NCBI RefSeq assembly: GCF_024189315.1
Contig: NZ_JAIZEO010000002.1
Location: 620,001 to 684,000, forward strand
From: Halobacillus sp. A5
GTDB taxonomy: Bacteria > Bacillota > Bacilli > Bacillales > Halobacillaceae
Direction: 5' to 3'
Length of the DNA stretch: 64,000 bases
In this document: piece by piece, positions 34,954 through 44,327 of the stretch
Layout of the letters: every line of letters starts with the position of its first letter
How positions within the stretch are numbered: the stretch's first letter is position 1
Notes under the pieces: model-generated
Database searches by the model: none
What the model was told of the DNA's origin: nothing
What the model saw: only the letters and a program-made list of their open reading frames with translations
Position numbers and translations under genes: made by a program

Positions 34954-35022
34954 GGGTACCAGGTACCGATTAGACTAAAAAGCATTCTGTAGCCATAAAA
35001 GATTAATCGGTACCTGGTACCC
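34954..35022. repeat. GGTACC-type palindrome between speE and speB
   Basis: GGGTACCAGGTACCGATTA (34954-34972) is exactly complementary to 35004-35022: a perfect 19-bp stem with a 31-nt loop. Upstream, TACAGAAAGAGAG occurs twice (34904 and 34936). No T-run follows, so it is not a simple terminator. Confidence 0.85.
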
Positions 35023-35102
35023 TGAGCACAGCACCCAGCAACAGCACTACCTTGAGCACACCAGCTTGCATAAACTGATACACCTTAAAGGAGGCCGAAC
35101 CA

Positions 35103-35981
35103 ATGCCCCATTATTTCGACGAAGCTTACTCAGGCAAGGTCTTCATTATGAGCCGTGCCACAGAAGAAGAGGCCCGGGCCGTCATTTATGGCATGCCGAT
35201 GGATTATACCGTCAGCTTCCGCCCAGGCTCACGCTTCGGCCCGAACCGTATCCGCGAAGCGTCGATCGGACTGGAAGAATACAGCCCGTATCTCGACCGC
35301 CACCTTGAGAAAGTCGCCTATCACGATGCCGGCGATCTTATGTTTCCATTCGGAAACGCACAGAAAAGTCTGGACATTATAGAGGACTATGCGAAAGAGC
35401 TTTTTAAAAAAGGAAAGTTTCCGATCGGGCTCGGCGGAGAGCATCTCGTCAGCTGGCCGGTCATCAGGGCGTGTCACGAATCGCTGTCAAACCTGAAGAT
35501 TATTCATATTGATGCCCATGCCGACCTGAGGGAGGAGTACGAGGGGGAAGTTCTTTCCCATTCGACGCCGATCAGAAAAGCGTGTGAGCTGCTTGGCCCG
35601 GAGAATGTGTACTCCTTTGGAATTCGTTCCGGCATGCGGGAGGAATTTCAGTACGCGGATGAAAGCGGCATGCATATGTACCGCTACGACGTGCTTGAGC
35701 CGCTTAAGAGCGTTTTACCGGATCTTGCCGGTGAGAATGTGTACGTGACGATAGACATTGACGTACTTGATCCAGCTTACGCCCCGGGAACAGGCACAGC
35801 AGAAGCTGGAGGGATTTCTTCCAAAGAATTACTTGCTTCGATTCATGCTATCGCTGATTCCGGTGTCAACGTTGTCGGCTGTGATCTTGTGGAAGTGGCA
35901 CCGGCGTATGACCCTTCCGAACAGACAGCGATCGCTGCCAGTAAATTCATTAGGGAAATGCTTTTAGGTTTTGTGAGATAG
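35103..35981 (+). CDS. speB: Agmatinase (ureohydrolase family)
   Basis: 292 aa. It hydrolyses agmatine to putrescine and urea, supplying the substrate of SpeE. The dinuclear manganese ligands are in GLGGEHLVSWP (His), IDAHADLREEY (Asp-His-Asp) and TIDIDVLDPAYAPGTGTAE (Asp, Asp). RBS AAAGGAGGCC. Terminator at 36001. Confidence 0.96.
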   Translation: MPHYFDEAYSGKVFIMSRATEEEARAVIYGMPMDYTVSFRPGSRFGPNRIREASIGLEEYSPYLDRHLEKVAYHDAGDLMFPFGNAQKSLDIIEDYAKELFKKGKFPIGLGGEHLVSWPVIRACHESLSNLKIIHIDAHADLREEYEGEVLSHSTPIRKACELLGPENVYSFGIRSGMREEFQYADESGMHMYRYDVLEPLKSVLPDLAGENVYVTIDIDVLDPAYAPGTGTAEAGGISSKELLASIHAIADSGVNVVGCDLVEVAPAYDPSEQTAIAASKFIREMLLGFVR

Positions 35982-36000
35982 ATGATAAAATAATTGTAAT

Positions 36001-36027
36001 CCGTTACAACTGTGTAGCGGGTTTTTC
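36001..36027 (+). terminator. Terminator after speB
   Basis: CCGTTACA (36001-36008) / TGTAGCGG (36013-36020, one G-U), then GTTTTTC. Confidence 0.75.
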
Positions 36028-36057
36028 TTTTTGAGAAGAGATACAAATAAAGGGGAT

Positions 36058-36513
36058 ATGGCTATAATGAATAAAAAAATCATTGCTTTTACATTGGTTT
36101 ATGCCGTTATTATGGCAGCACTGCTGTTTATAACGTTGAATTATAATTGGAATCCTTCCGGGTATTCGTATGAGAGCGACGGATCGACCGTTGTTATTAA
36201 AGAAGGGCTCGGTCAAAATGAAGCAGCAGAGTTAGATATAGCTGAGAACATGTCAGAAATTCTACTATTGCAGACAGCCATTCAAAATGTGGAGAGCCAC
36301 TGGCAGGTAGACTTAGTTGTCATTTCACTGTTTTTTCCGCTGATTTTATTTTCTGTTTTCAAAGAAACACAGCCATTTAAAGAGCAGCTTCCTCATAATT
36401 GGTTCGTTTGGATCACAATCGGTATTATTGCTATCTACGCTGTAGCTACTGTCCCATCGTATATTGGAGAAATTCAATCCGTGCATGAACGGGTAAATGC
36501 ACTTATAAAGTAG
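36058..36513 (+). CDS. Hypothetical membrane protein, ~151 aa
   Basis: Three hydrophobic segments: an N-terminal helix (IIAFTLVYAVIMAALLFITL), a middle one (VDLVVISLFFPLILFSVF) and a C-terminal one (WFVWITIGIIAIYAVATV), with a hydrophilic loop between the first two. Start may be ATG 36058 or 36067; AAAGGGG is 3 or 12 bp away, so neither is ideal. I do not recognise a family. It sits between speB and ywiB. Confidence 0.65.
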   Translation: MAIMNKKIIAFTLVYAVIMAALLFITLNYNWNPSGYSYESDGSTVVIKEGLGQNEAAELDIAENMSEILLLQTAIQNVESHWQVDLVVISLFFPLILFSVFKETQPFKEQLPHNWFVWITIGIIAIYAVATVPSYIGEIQSVHERVNALIK

Positions 36514-36520
36514 ACAAGGC

Positions 36521-36549
36521 TTGAGTTTTCGGTTGTGAATTCTTATAAT
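36521..36549 (+). promoter_or_regulatory. ywiB-argS promoter
   Basis: -35 TTGAGT (36521-36526), 17-bp spacer, perfect -10 TATAAT (36544-36549). It shows that the reading frame upstream of 36592 is not translated. Confidence 0.7.
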
Positions 36550-36591
36550 GTAAAGGTTAAGGATGTACGCGAAAAAGCAAGGAGCGATACA

Positions 36592-37023
36592 ATGTCAGCT
36601 AAAGAGGTGCGCGTAAAGCTTGTGACTGAGATCCGTGATGACGACCGTAAAGAAGAGATGTCATTGTCTGAGCCGGGTCAGTTTTTCTCACGCGGGGAAA
36701 CGGAAGTCGTGAAGTTCACAGAAACTCCTGAAGAAGGCGAACCCATTCATACAATGGTTACGATCAAACCCGGTCATGTCAGCATTAAACGGACAGGCGG
36801 AGTGGATATGCGCCAGGTGTTTCAGAAAAAGGCGGAAACGGAAAATATTTACCACCACACGTATGGTGATTTTCATATGAAGACATTTACCGATCAAATC
36901 GAGTACCGTTCGATAACGGCTGGAGATCGTGGACGATTGTTTATTAGCTATCAAATGACGCTGAATCATGAAGTGACGCAGCGTCATCGGTTGACGTTAC
37001 TTTTTGAGGAGGAAAGCGAATGA
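36592..37023 (+). CDS. ywiB: DUF1934 family protein YwiB
   Basis: 143 aa, beta-rich, lipocalin-like family. Start ATG 36592 has AAGGAGCG upstream. It overlaps argS by 4 bp (ATGA), so the two are translationally coupled, as in other Bacillaceae. Function unknown. Confidence 0.88.
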   Translation: MSAKEVRVKLVTEIRDDDRKEEMSLSEPGQFFSRGETEVVKFTETPEEGEPIHTMVTIKPGHVSIKRTGGVDMRQVFQKKAETENIYHHTYGDFHMKTFTDQIEYRSITAGDRGRLFISYQMTLNHEVTQRHRLTLLFEEESE

Positions 37024-38687
37024 ATATTGTAGAGCAGACGGAACAGAAGCTGAAGGATGAAATCATACGGGCTGTAAAGGCTGCAGAACTGGCGGCAGAC
37101 GAAGAAATGCCGGAGGTCGTACTCGAGCAGCCGAAAGATAAGTCTCACGGCGATTATGCGACGAATATGGCTATGCAGCTGGCAAGAGTGGCGAAAAAGA
37201 ACCCGCGCCAAATTGCAGCAGAGCTTGTGGAGCAGTTTGACCGTTCGGAAGCATCGATTGAAAAAATTGAGATCGCCGGGCCGGGATTTATTAATTTTTA
37301 TATGAACAATGAGTACTTAACGGATCTCGTGCCCTCGATTCTTGAAGCAGGAGAGGCTTATGGGCGTACGGACACAGGGAATGGCCATAAGGTTCAAGTG
37401 GAGTTCGTTTCTGCAAACCCTACAGGCACCCTTCATTTAGGCCATGCGCGCGGAGCAGCTGTTGGTGATTCATTGTGCAACGTGTTGGATGCAGCTGGAT
37501 ATGAAGTGTCTCGTGAGTATTATATTAATGATGCCGGAAATCAGATGGCGAACCTTGCACTGTCTGTGGAGGCGCGTTATATGCAGGCACTTGGTAAAGA
37601 GTGGGGCATGCCTGAAGACGGCTACCACGGTAAGGATATTATTGAGCTTGGCGAAAAGCTTGCCGGGGAAGACGGTGATAAGTGGGCGGATACCCCTGAA
37701 GAAGAGCGTCTTGAATTTTTCCGTTCCTACGGCCTGAAGTTTGAATTAGATAAAATAAAGAACGACTTAGAAGAGTTTCGTGTTCCTTTTGATGAGTGGT
37801 TCTCGGAGACCTCTCTTTATGAAGGAGATAAAATTAAAGACGCCCTCCAAGTATTAAAGGACAAGAATTTTGTGTACGAGAAGGATGACGCGACCTGGTT
37901 TGAAACGACGAAGTTCGGCGACGATAAAGACCGTGTATTAATTAAAAATGACGGCACCTATACGTATTTAACACCAGATATCGCGTACCACAAAAACAAG
38001 CTTGACCGCGGATTTGATACGTTAATTAATATTTGGGGAGCCGACCACCACGGCTATATCCCCCGTATGAGCGCGGCGATCCAGGCACTTGGCTACAGTA
38101 AAGAAACGCTGGAAGTCGAGATCATTCAAATGGTGAATCTGTTCCAGGACGGAGAGAAAGTGAAGATGAGTAAGCGTACAGGGAAAGCCGTTACCCTGCG
38201 GGAGCTGATGGAAGAGGTAGGGATTGATGCCATGCGTTATTTCTTCTCCATGCGTTCAAGTGATTCCCACCTGGATTTTGACATGGACTTAGCCCGTTCA
38301 GAATCCAACGAAAACCCTGTGTACTATGTTCAGTATGCTCACGCCCGCATTTGCACAATGCTCACACAGGCGATCGACAAAGGATTATCTGCAGGACAAT
38401 TTGACGGCAGCCACCTGTCTTCTGAAAAAGAAGAAGCCTTGCTCAAACGCTTAGGGGAGTTTCCACAAATTGTGGCCGATGCAGCAGAAAAACGCACGCC
38501 TCACCGCGTGACGCAGTATGCATTTGATCTTGCATCCAACCTGCACAGCTTTTACAACGCTGAAAAAGTACTCGACCCGGACAACAAAGAACGAACGGTC
38601 GCCCGCGTAGCACTGATGAAAGCCGTAAGAAACACCCTGCAGAATGCCCTGCACCTAATCGGAGTTTCCGCACCAGAAAAAATGTAA
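37020..38687 (+). CDS. argS: Arginyl-tRNA synthetase
   Basis: 555 aa class I synthetase. HIGH motif is HLGHARGA (near residue 140), KMSKS motif is KMSKRTGK (near residue 383), with an N-terminal Add-1 domain and a C-terminal DALR anticodon-binding domain ending [11 protein letters not shown]. Translation overlaps ywiB. A folded repeat begins only 3 bp after the stop codon. Confidence 0.97.
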   Translation: MNIVEQTEQKLKDEIIRAVKAAELAADEEMPEVVLEQPKDKSHGDYATNMAMQLARVAKKNPRQIAAELVEQFDRSEASIEKIEIAGPGFINFYMNNEYLTDLVPSILEAGEAYGRTDTGNGHKVQVEFVSANPTGTLHLGHARGAAVGDSLCNVLDAAGYEVSREYYINDAGNQMANLALSVEARYMQALGKEWGMPEDGYHGKDIIELGEKLAGEDGDKWADTPEEERLEFFRSYGLKFELDKIKNDLEEFRVPFDEWFSETSLYEGDKIKDALQVLKDKNFVYEKDDATWFETTKFGDDKDRVLIKNDGTYTYLTPDIAYHKNKLDRGFDTLINIWGADHHGYIPRMSAAIQALGYSKETLEVEIIQMVNLFQDGEKVKMSKRTGKAVTLRELMEEVGIDAMRYFFSMRSSDSHLDFDMDLARSESNENPVYYVQYAHARICTMLTQAIDKGLSAGQFDGSHLSSEKEEALLKRLGEFPQIVADAAEKRTPHRVTQYAFDLASNLHSFYNAEKVLDPDNKERTVARVALMKAVRNTLQNALHLIGVSAPEKM

Positions 38688-38689
38688 CA

Positions 38690-38953
38690 AGAAAAGCGAA
38701 AAGGGGCGTTAAGGCCTGGCACGCATATGCAAAACCATGCAGTGGCGGTGTATGCCACGAAATGGGATTGCATATGACGCGAAGGCCTGCCCCTTGGAGC
38801 TGGACAAAAGAAAAGCGAAAAGGGGCGTTAAGGCCTGGTCAGAGGAAGTTCGACTAAGGTCGCCACGTCCTGTGGCAACATCGAACTGACCCCTATCCTG
38901 GGCGCACTGAGGCTGATGAATAAGCTCGGATGGATAGTAGACATGGTATCTCA
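38690..38953. repeat. Two tandem folded repeats of the GAAAAGCG family
   Basis: Copy A (38690-38806) is closely similar to 62683-62800 throughout: it starts AGAAAAGCGAAAAGGGGCG, has complementary arms AGGCCTGGCACGCATATGC and GCATATGACGCGAAGGCCT, and ends CCCCTTGGAGCTGG. Copy B starts at 38809 with the same ~30 bp, then diverges and folds differently. They fill the gap after argS together with the inverted repeat at 39014. Confidence 0.85.
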
Positions 38954-39013
38954 TGGTTCCTCCATTTGAATCTAAAGAAAAAGCGCAGCTTGGCGTAGTG
39001 ATCTATTATCAAA

Positions 39014-39073
39014 AAAGGGTTTTAGGAAACGTAGACACTCCTACGGGAGAGACGACGTTTCCTAAAACCCTTT
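39014..39073. repeat. Long perfect inverted repeat
   Basis: AAAGGGTTTTAGGAAACGT (39014-39032) is exactly complementary to 39055-39073; the loop contains a second small hairpin (CTCC-TACG-GGAG). The right arm resembles the end of the element at 52451-52515. It may act as the argS terminator but is unusually long. Confidence 0.75.
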
Positions 39074-39237
39074 CCTTTTCTTCATCTAAGCAAGGGTTAC
39101 AATTTCAAGATTAAAATATAAGAGAAATCATGGTTTCTCAACAAGCTGAAAAGCTTATCAACATAAAATAGGTGAGACGGTTTTTTCATTCATCTAAAAT
39201 AACCAATTGGGTATAGTAAAGACAAGGGGGCGAAAGC

Positions 39238-39417
39238 ATGAAAGAAATTGGGTTGGCACTAGCTGCAGGCTTTATTGTAGGAGCGGTATTTGCTATATTC
39301 AGGCTCCCAATTCCTGCCCCTCCTGCGCTCGCAGGAATAGCAGGAATTGTTGGTATTTATTTAGGCTTTAAATTTATCGCATGGGTGGCTCCAATGGTTG
39401 CTTCCGTTTTTAATTAA
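39238..39417 (+). CDS. XapX/DUF1427 family small membrane protein, 59 aa
   Basis: RBS AAGGGGGCG precedes ATG 39238. Two hydrophobic helices: LALAAGFIVGAVFAIF and AGIAGIVGIYLGFKF, joined by a Pro-rich turn (RLPIPAPPAL), the XapX domain pattern. It was first described beside xanthosine transport genes, but the family has no proven function. Convergent with cls. Confidence 0.75.
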   Translation: MKEIGLALAAGFIVGAVFAIFRLPIPAPPALAGIAGIVGIYLGFKFIAWVAPMVASVFN

Positions 39418-39474
39418 GGTTTTATGTCAATGTTTCTGTTAATAGTCAGGTGAAAACGAAGTAACTCCCCTTAA

Positions 39475-40662
39475 TTAAAGAAGAGGGCGGAACAGCTTAG
39501 CAATTTGTTCATTGATTTTGATCGACAAGGATCGGTTGGCAATCCATTCTTCATTTAATAACAATGCTTCTTCCGTATCGCCCAAATACGCTTGCCGAAG
39601 GTCTTCTACAAATTCATCTTCATAAATGTACATGTTGACTTCTTTGTTTAAGAACATGCTGCGCCGATCGAAATTGGCTGTTCCTAAGTAGGCAAAGGTA
39701 CGGTCGACGATCATTACTTTAGCGTGGTAAAATCCTCCGTCAAAAAAGCTGATGCTCCCGCCGTGGCGAAACAGTTCATACATAAACGGGAGCCCGGCTT
39801 CTTTAACTAAAGGGTGGTCGGGCTTCATCGGGATCATGACGTGAACCTTTACTCCCCGGTCAATGGCTTCCTTAAGGGCGGCCAGGAGCATTTTAGTTGG
39901 GATAAAATAAGGAGTACCTATTAAAATCTCCATTCTTGCATTCTGGATCATTTCAAACAAGTCATCCTCAAGCTCCCCACCATCAGTTGCTACGATACGT
40001 ACGGTATGCTCTTCATCTTTGTTACGAATGAAGGGTTCATCCACTTCCTTTGTCGCCAATCCCCAGTCATCTAAAAAAGTACGCTGCAGGTCAGATACAA
40101 CAGGTCCAGTCAAACGAAGGTGATAGTCACGCCAATCCTGGAAATAAGAGCTTTCCCCCATATAGACCCGGCCTATATTATAGCCGCCGACGTATCCGAT
40201 TTTACCGTCAATAACGGCGATTTTCCGATGATTTCTCCGGTTGAATTTGTAAAAAAAGTACGGAAATCGGGGTGTTTCAGCGAATTGAAACTGGACGCCT
40301 GCCTCTCTTAATTCCCGGCGCTCTTTTTTATTAATCTGGTAACTTCCCAGACGATCGCCCAGCAGCCGCACTTCCACTCCTTCTTTCGCTTTTTTCTTCA
40401 ATGACTCAAGCAGCATACGTCCGGCTTTATCAATATTGATGACATAAAAAAACACATCGACGTGATGCTTCGCGTTAGCGATGTCCTGACATAAATCTTC
40501 ATATAGGGGGGAGCCGTTTTTGTAAAGCTGGTAATTCCCTGTCGTAATATCGAATGGAAGGAAACGCTGTTTTGCTAAATGGTCTCTTCTTCCTAATTTA
40601 AAATCGATAATCGCTAATATAATGATAGAAATAATGACAATAAACACAGTTAGTAGAATCAT
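39475..40662 (-). CDS. cls: Cardiolipin synthase (phospholipase D family)
   Basis: 395 aa. One N-terminal transmembrane helix (residues 1-20), then two PLD catalytic motifs: NHRKIAVIDGKIGYVGGYN (near residue 170) and YHAKVMIVDRTFAYLGTANF (near residue 325). It joins two phosphatidylglycerol molecules into cardiolipin. Start ATG 40662 has AAGGAG upstream; the frame to 40761 runs through the fadF promoter and has no RBS. B. subtilis ywiE is the positional counterpart. Confidence 0.93.
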   Translation of the reverse strand: MILLTVFIVIISIIILAIIDFKLGRRDHLAKQRFLPFDITTGNYQLYKNGSPLYEDLCQDIANAKHHVDVFFYVINIDKAGRMLLESLKKKAKEGVEVRLLGDRLGSYQINKKERRELREAGVQFQFAETPRFPYFFYKFNRRNHRKIAVIDGKIGYVGGYNIGRVYMGESSYFQDWRDYHLRLTGPVVSDLQRTFLDDWGLATKEVDEPFIRNKDEEHTVRIVATDGGELEDDLFEMIQNARMEILIGTPYFIPTKMLLAALKEAIDRGVKVHVMIPMKPDHPLVKEAGLPFMYELFRHGGSISFFDGGFYHAKVMIVDRTFAYLGTANFDRRSMFLNKEVNMYIYEDEFVEDLRQAYLGDTEEALLLNEEWIANRSLSIKINEQIAKLFRPLL

Positions 40663-40741
40663 GACTAATCTCCTTCCTCGATTCCTTAGTAAGTATTCCC
40701 TATTATTACAGCTATTGAACATGAAAAATTTCGGAAATATA

Positions 40742-40771
40742 TTGACTGAATGCTCATTCATAATTTATAGT
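40742..40771 (+). promoter_or_regulatory. fadF promoter with FadR-like operator in the spacer
   Basis: -35 TTGACT (40742-40747) and -10 TATAGT (40766-40771), 18 bp apart. The perfect palindrome TGAATG-CT-CATTCA (40747-40760) fills the spacer and matches the TGAATGA/TCATTCA half-sites of Bacillus FadR operators, so binding would block transcription. Confidence 0.7.
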
Positions 40772-40832
40772 AAAGCTATACGATTCAGAAAATTAGCAGT
40801 TTCTGGTCTAACAACGAAGAGGGGGAGAACAT

Positions 40833-42962
40833 ATGAATCCGTTGTTGATCGCCAATTGGTTACTATTTCTTGGGGTTACAGCCTACGGTTTATACTTATT
40901 TGTTCGGGTTGTGCGGACTCGAGTGGAATACATCAAGCTCGGACGCAAATTTGAATTTGACGGGGAAATAAAGGACCGTCTTAATCGAGTATGGGTGAAT
41001 GTGTTCGGTCAGAAGAAATTGTTAAAGGATAAGAAATCCGGCATTATTCATGTTATGTTTTTTTATGGCTTTATTCTCGTGCAATTTGGAGCGGTTGATT
41101 TTATTTGGAAAGGGCTTGCCCCTGATTCGCACCTGCCGCTCGGCCCGTTCTATCCCGGGTTTACTTTTTTCCAGGAGATTGTCACACTAACGATTATTGT
41201 TGCTGTAATTTGGGCATTTCACCGCCGCTACGTTGAAAAGCTTGTTCGTCTGAAGCGGGGATTTAAAGCGGGGTTAGTGCTGATCTTTATTGGAGGGCTG
41301 ATGGCTTCCGTTCTCATCGGTAATGGGATGGGCATCATTTGGCATGGTCATGAACCAACCTGGACAGAACCTATTGCGAGCTTAATTGCAAGCGCTTTCG
41401 GATGGCTGCCGGCTGCTGTTGCTGCTACTGTGTTTTTCGTGATGTGGTGGATTCACACGTTGATTTTACTAACCTTCCTCGTGTATGTGCCGCAGTCCAA
41501 GCACGCTCATTTAATTGCAGCTCCTGTTAATACGTTTTTGAGTCGGCAGGATCCTCCCGGCAAACTGAAGAAAATTGATTTTGAAATCGATGAAGAAGCC
41601 GATGAAGAAGATGTATCGTTCGGTGTCGGTAAGATTGAAGATTTTAACCAGCTGCAGATGATCGACTTTTATGCCTGTGTAGAATGCGGACGCTGTACAA
41701 ATGTCTGTCCAGCTTCAGGATCGGGAAAAATGCTCTCTCCAATGGATTTGATCGTTAAATTACGTGATCATTTAACGGAAAAAGGAGCAGCAGTGACAGC
41801 TCAGGCGCCGTGGGTGCCGGCTTATGCATTTTCGAATACAGAAGGTAATACACTGGCGCAGATGGCGCAGACACACGGGTCTGAGGAAGCAGCAGCCAGT
41901 ATCGATGCGGTTCAGAATAAGAGTTTGATTGGTGATGTCATTACGGAGGAAGAACTTTGGGCATGTACGACGTGCCGTAACTGTGAAGATGCTTGTCCCG
42001 TTATGAACGAGCATGTAGATAAAATTGTAGATTTACGCCGCTATCTCGTGCTGACCGAAGGCAAGATGGATCCGGACGGCCAGCGCGCGATTATGAACAT
42101 TGAACGCCAGGGGAACCCGTGGGGACTTTCCAAGAAGGATCGGGAGAACTGGCGCGATGCGGAGGACGTACACATTCCAACAGTGAAAGAATTGAAGAAA
42201 TCAGAAGAAGAGTTTGAATATTTATTCTGGGTCAGCTCGATGGGATCGTATGATAACCGCAGCCAGAAGATCGCTATGGCTTTTGCGAAACTGATGAATA
42301 AAGCTGGCATTAAATTTGCGATTCTAGGGAACAAAGAACAGAATTCGGGCGATACCGCGCGCCGTATGGGTAATGAGTTTTTATTCCAGGAGCTTGCGGA
42401 AAAAAATATTAAAGAATTTGAGAAAAACGATGTGAAGAAGATCATAACGATCGATCCGCATGCTTATAACATTTTTAAAAATGAATACCCTGATTTAGGC
42501 TTTGAAGCTGAGGTCTTTCACCATACGGAAATGCTGGCGGAGTGGCTGAAGGATGGCCGGTTAAAGCCGGAAGCAGAGGTGAACGAAACGATTACCTATC
42601 ACGACAGCTGCTACCTCGGGCGCTACAATGAAGTGTACCAGCCGCCTCGTGATGTTCTTGAAATGATTCCAGGCGTCAAAGTCGTTGAAATGAAGCGGAA
42701 TCGTTCTAACGGTATGTGCTGTGGTGCCGGCGGCGGTATGATGTGGATGGAAGAAAAGTCCGGAAACCGCATGAATGTAGCTCGTACAGAGCAGGCGTTA
42801 GAAGTGGAACCGACGATGATTTCAAGCGGATGTCCTTTCTGTTTAACGATGCTTTCAGATGGCACGAAAGCGAAGGAAGTCGAAGAGAAGGTCAGTACGA
42901 TGGATATCGCAGAGATTCTGGCCGCCTCAATTTTTCCCGAAAAAGTAGAAAAGACAGCGTAA
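40833..42962 (+). CDS. fadF: FadF, iron-sulfur membrane oxidoreductase of fatty-acid beta-oxidation
   Basis: 709 aa. The first ~230 residues hold about five transmembrane helices (NarI-like). Then come two [4Fe-4S] motifs, CVECGRCTNVCP (near residue 281) and CTTCRNCEDACP (near 378), and two cysteine-rich CCG domains (HDSCYLGRYNEVY, MCCGAGGGMMWMEE, SGCPFCLTML). FadF probably takes electrons from ETF/acyl-CoA dehydrogenase and gives them to menaquinone, like HdrDE-type proteins. RBS GAGGGGGAG. In B. subtilis it lies directly before acdA and rpoE; here six more genes have been placed between. Confidence 0.93.
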   Translation: MNPLLIANWLLFLGVTAYGLYLFVRVVRTRVEYIKLGRKFEFDGEIKDRLNRVWVNVFGQKKLLKDKKSGIIHVMFFYGFILVQFGAVDFIWKGLAPDSHLPLGPFYPGFTFFQEIVTLTIIVAVIWAFHRRYVEKLVRLKRGFKAGLVLIFIGGLMASVLIGNGMGIIWHGHEPTWTEPIASLIASAFGWLPAAVAATVFFVMWWIHTLILLTFLVYVPQSKHAHLIAAPVNTFLSRQDPPGKLKKIDFEIDEEADEEDVSFGVGKIEDFNQLQMIDFYACVECGRCTNVCPASGSGKMLSPMDLIVKLRDHLTEKGAAVTAQAPWVPAYAFSNTEGNTLAQMAQTHGSEEAAASIDAVQNKSLIGDVITEEELWACTTCRNCEDACPVMNEHVDKIVDLRRYLVLTEGKMDPDGQRAIMNIERQGNPWGLSKKDRENWRDAEDVHIPTVKELKKSEEEFEYLFWVSSMGSYDNRSQKIAMAFAKLMNKAGIKFAILGNKEQNSGDTARRMGNEFLFQELAEKNIKEFEKNDVKKIITIDPHAYNIFKNEYPDLGFEAEVFHHTEMLAEWLKDGRLKPEAEVNETITYHDSCYLGRYNEVYQPPRDVLEMIPGVKVVEMKRNRSNGMCCGAGGGMMWMEEKSGNRMNVARTEQALEVEPTMISSGCPFCLTMLSDGTKAKEVEEKVSTMDIAEILAASIFPEKVEKTA

Positions 42963-43025
42963 TCAGCTTTCGCTGAGTTTTTGGAAATGGAAGCGAAAAC
43001 TAAATGAGGATTAGCAAATAATGGT

Positions 43026-43057
43026 GGAAAGTGTACAGAATTTTTTGTACACTTTCC
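43026..43057. terminator. Hairpin between fadF and the thiolase operon
   Basis: GGAAAGTGTACA (43026-43037) and TGTACACTTTCC (43046-43057) form a perfect 12-bp stem with loop GAATTTTT. The T-run is in the loop rather than after the stem, so termination is uncertain; the right arm overlaps the next -35 box. Confidence 0.5.
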
Positions 43058-43111
43058 TTATGAGAGTAAATTGAGCGAGCGTTCAATCGCCGTTAAATGA
43101 AAGCGTTAACA
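43045..43111 (+). promoter_or_regulatory. Thiolase-operon promoter with operator and perfect cre
   Basis: -35 TTGTAC (43045-43050), 16-bp spacer, -10 TAAATT (43067-43072). TTGAGCGAGCGTTCAA (43071-43086, one mismatch between arms) covers the start site and resembles the fadF operator. TGAAAGCGTTAACA (43098-43111) matches cre at every position, about 20 bp into the transcript, so CcpA should block elongation on sugar. Confidence 0.65.
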
Positions 43112-43133
43112 ATTATAGAGGAGGAACGATAAG

Positions 43134-44327
43134 ATGCGTAAAACAGTAATTGTAGCAGGAGCGAGAACACCTTTTGGGAAGTTTGGCGGAGGGCTTGCGC
43201 CTTTAACAGCTGCACAGCTTGGCGGCATTGCCATTAAAGAAACATTAAAGCGTTCAGGAATCCAGGCGGAGGACGTCAATGAAGTCATTATGGGAACCGT
43301 ATTGCAGGGCGGACAGGGTCAGCTCCCTTCACGCCAGGCTGCAAGAGAAGCGGGCATTCCGTGGGACGTAAAGACAGAGACGGTCAACAAAGTATGTGCT
43401 TCTGGTATGCGGAGTGTAACGATGGGTGATCAGTTTATTCGTCTTGGAGAGGAAGAAATCATCGTCGCGGGCGGGATGGAAAGTATGAGCAATGCACCGT
43501 ATTTTATGCCTAAAGCCCGCTGGGGTCTGCGTATGGGTGATGCTGCGGTTAAAGATATGATGGTCCATGACGGGCTGACGTGTGCATTTGAAAATGTGCA
43601 TATGGGTAATTACGGAAGCCGCACTGCTGCTGAGTTTGAGCTGACTCGTGAGGAGCAGGACGAGTGGTCGTACCAGAGTCATCAGCGTGCCGGCGCAGCT
43701 ATTACAGAAGGAAAATTAGCGGAAGAAATCGTTCCAGTAGAAGTGCCGCAGCGTAAAGGAGAACCGGTCGTTATTGAAAACGATGAAGCTCCACGTAGCA
43801 ATACGACTGTGGAATCTCTTGCTAAGCTGAAGCCGGTATTTGATCCTAACGGGACAATTACGGCAGGTAACGCTCCGGGCGTCAACGATGGCGCGGCGGC
43901 TATGCTGCTCATGTCTGATGAAAAAGCATCAGAAATCGGCGTAACCCCGCTTGCTACGATTATTGCTCACGAAGAAATTGCTGTCGAAGCACAGGACTTC
44001 CCGCAAACTCCAGGTCTCGTTATTAACAAGCTGCTTAAGAAAACAGGAATGGCACTCGAAGATATCGACCTGTTCGAAGTCAATGAAGCATTCGCGGCTG
44101 TATCGCTGGCAAGCGGCAGAATCGCTGGTCTTGAGCCGGAGAAAGTCAATGTTAATGGAGGGGCTGTAGCCCTCGGCCACCCGATCGGAGCAAGCGGTGC
44201 CCGTATTATTTTAACCCTCGCTCATGAATTGAAACGCCGGGGCGGAGGACTGGGTATAGCTTCTATTTGTTCCGGCGGAGGACAGGGAGATGCCGTACTT
44301 ATTGAAGTAGCAGGAGGTCAGGACTAA
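43134..44327 (+). CDS. mmgA: Acetyl-CoA C-acetyltransferase (thiolase)
   Basis: 397 aa. It cleaves or forms acetoacetyl-CoA and other 3-ketoacyl-CoAs. The acylated Cys is in [12 protein letters not shown] (near residue 88), with [11 protein letters not shown] (His near 349) and CSGGGQGDA (Cys near 379) completing the active site. RBS AGAGGAGGAA. First gene of a seven-gene operon; stop and next ATG overlap (TAATG). Confidence 0.95.
   Translation: MRKTVIVAGARTPFGKFGGGLAPLTAAQLGGIAIKETLKRSGIQAEDVNEVIMGTVLQGGQGQLPSRQAAREAGIPWDVKTETVNKVCASGMRSVTMGDQFIRLGEEEIIVAGGMESMSNAPYFMPKARWGLRMGDAAVKDMMVHDGLTCAFENVHMGNYGSRTAAEFELTREEQDEWSYQSHQRAGAAITEGKLAEEIVPVEVPQRKGEPVVIENDEAPRSNTTVESLAKLKPVFDPNGTITAGNAPGVNDGAAAMLLMSDEKASEIGVTPLATIIAHEEIAVEAQDFPQTPGLVINKLLKKTGMALEDIDLFEVNEAFAAVSLASGRIAGLEPEKVNVNGGAVALGHPIGASGARIILTLAHELKRRGGGLGIASICSGGGQGDAVLIEVAGGQD

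Noticed and set aside
40663-40761. 33-residue N-terminal extension of cardiolipin synthase
   Set aside because: It overlaps the divergent fadF promoter and lacks an RBS; ATG 40662 has AAGGAG and starts the membrane helix.
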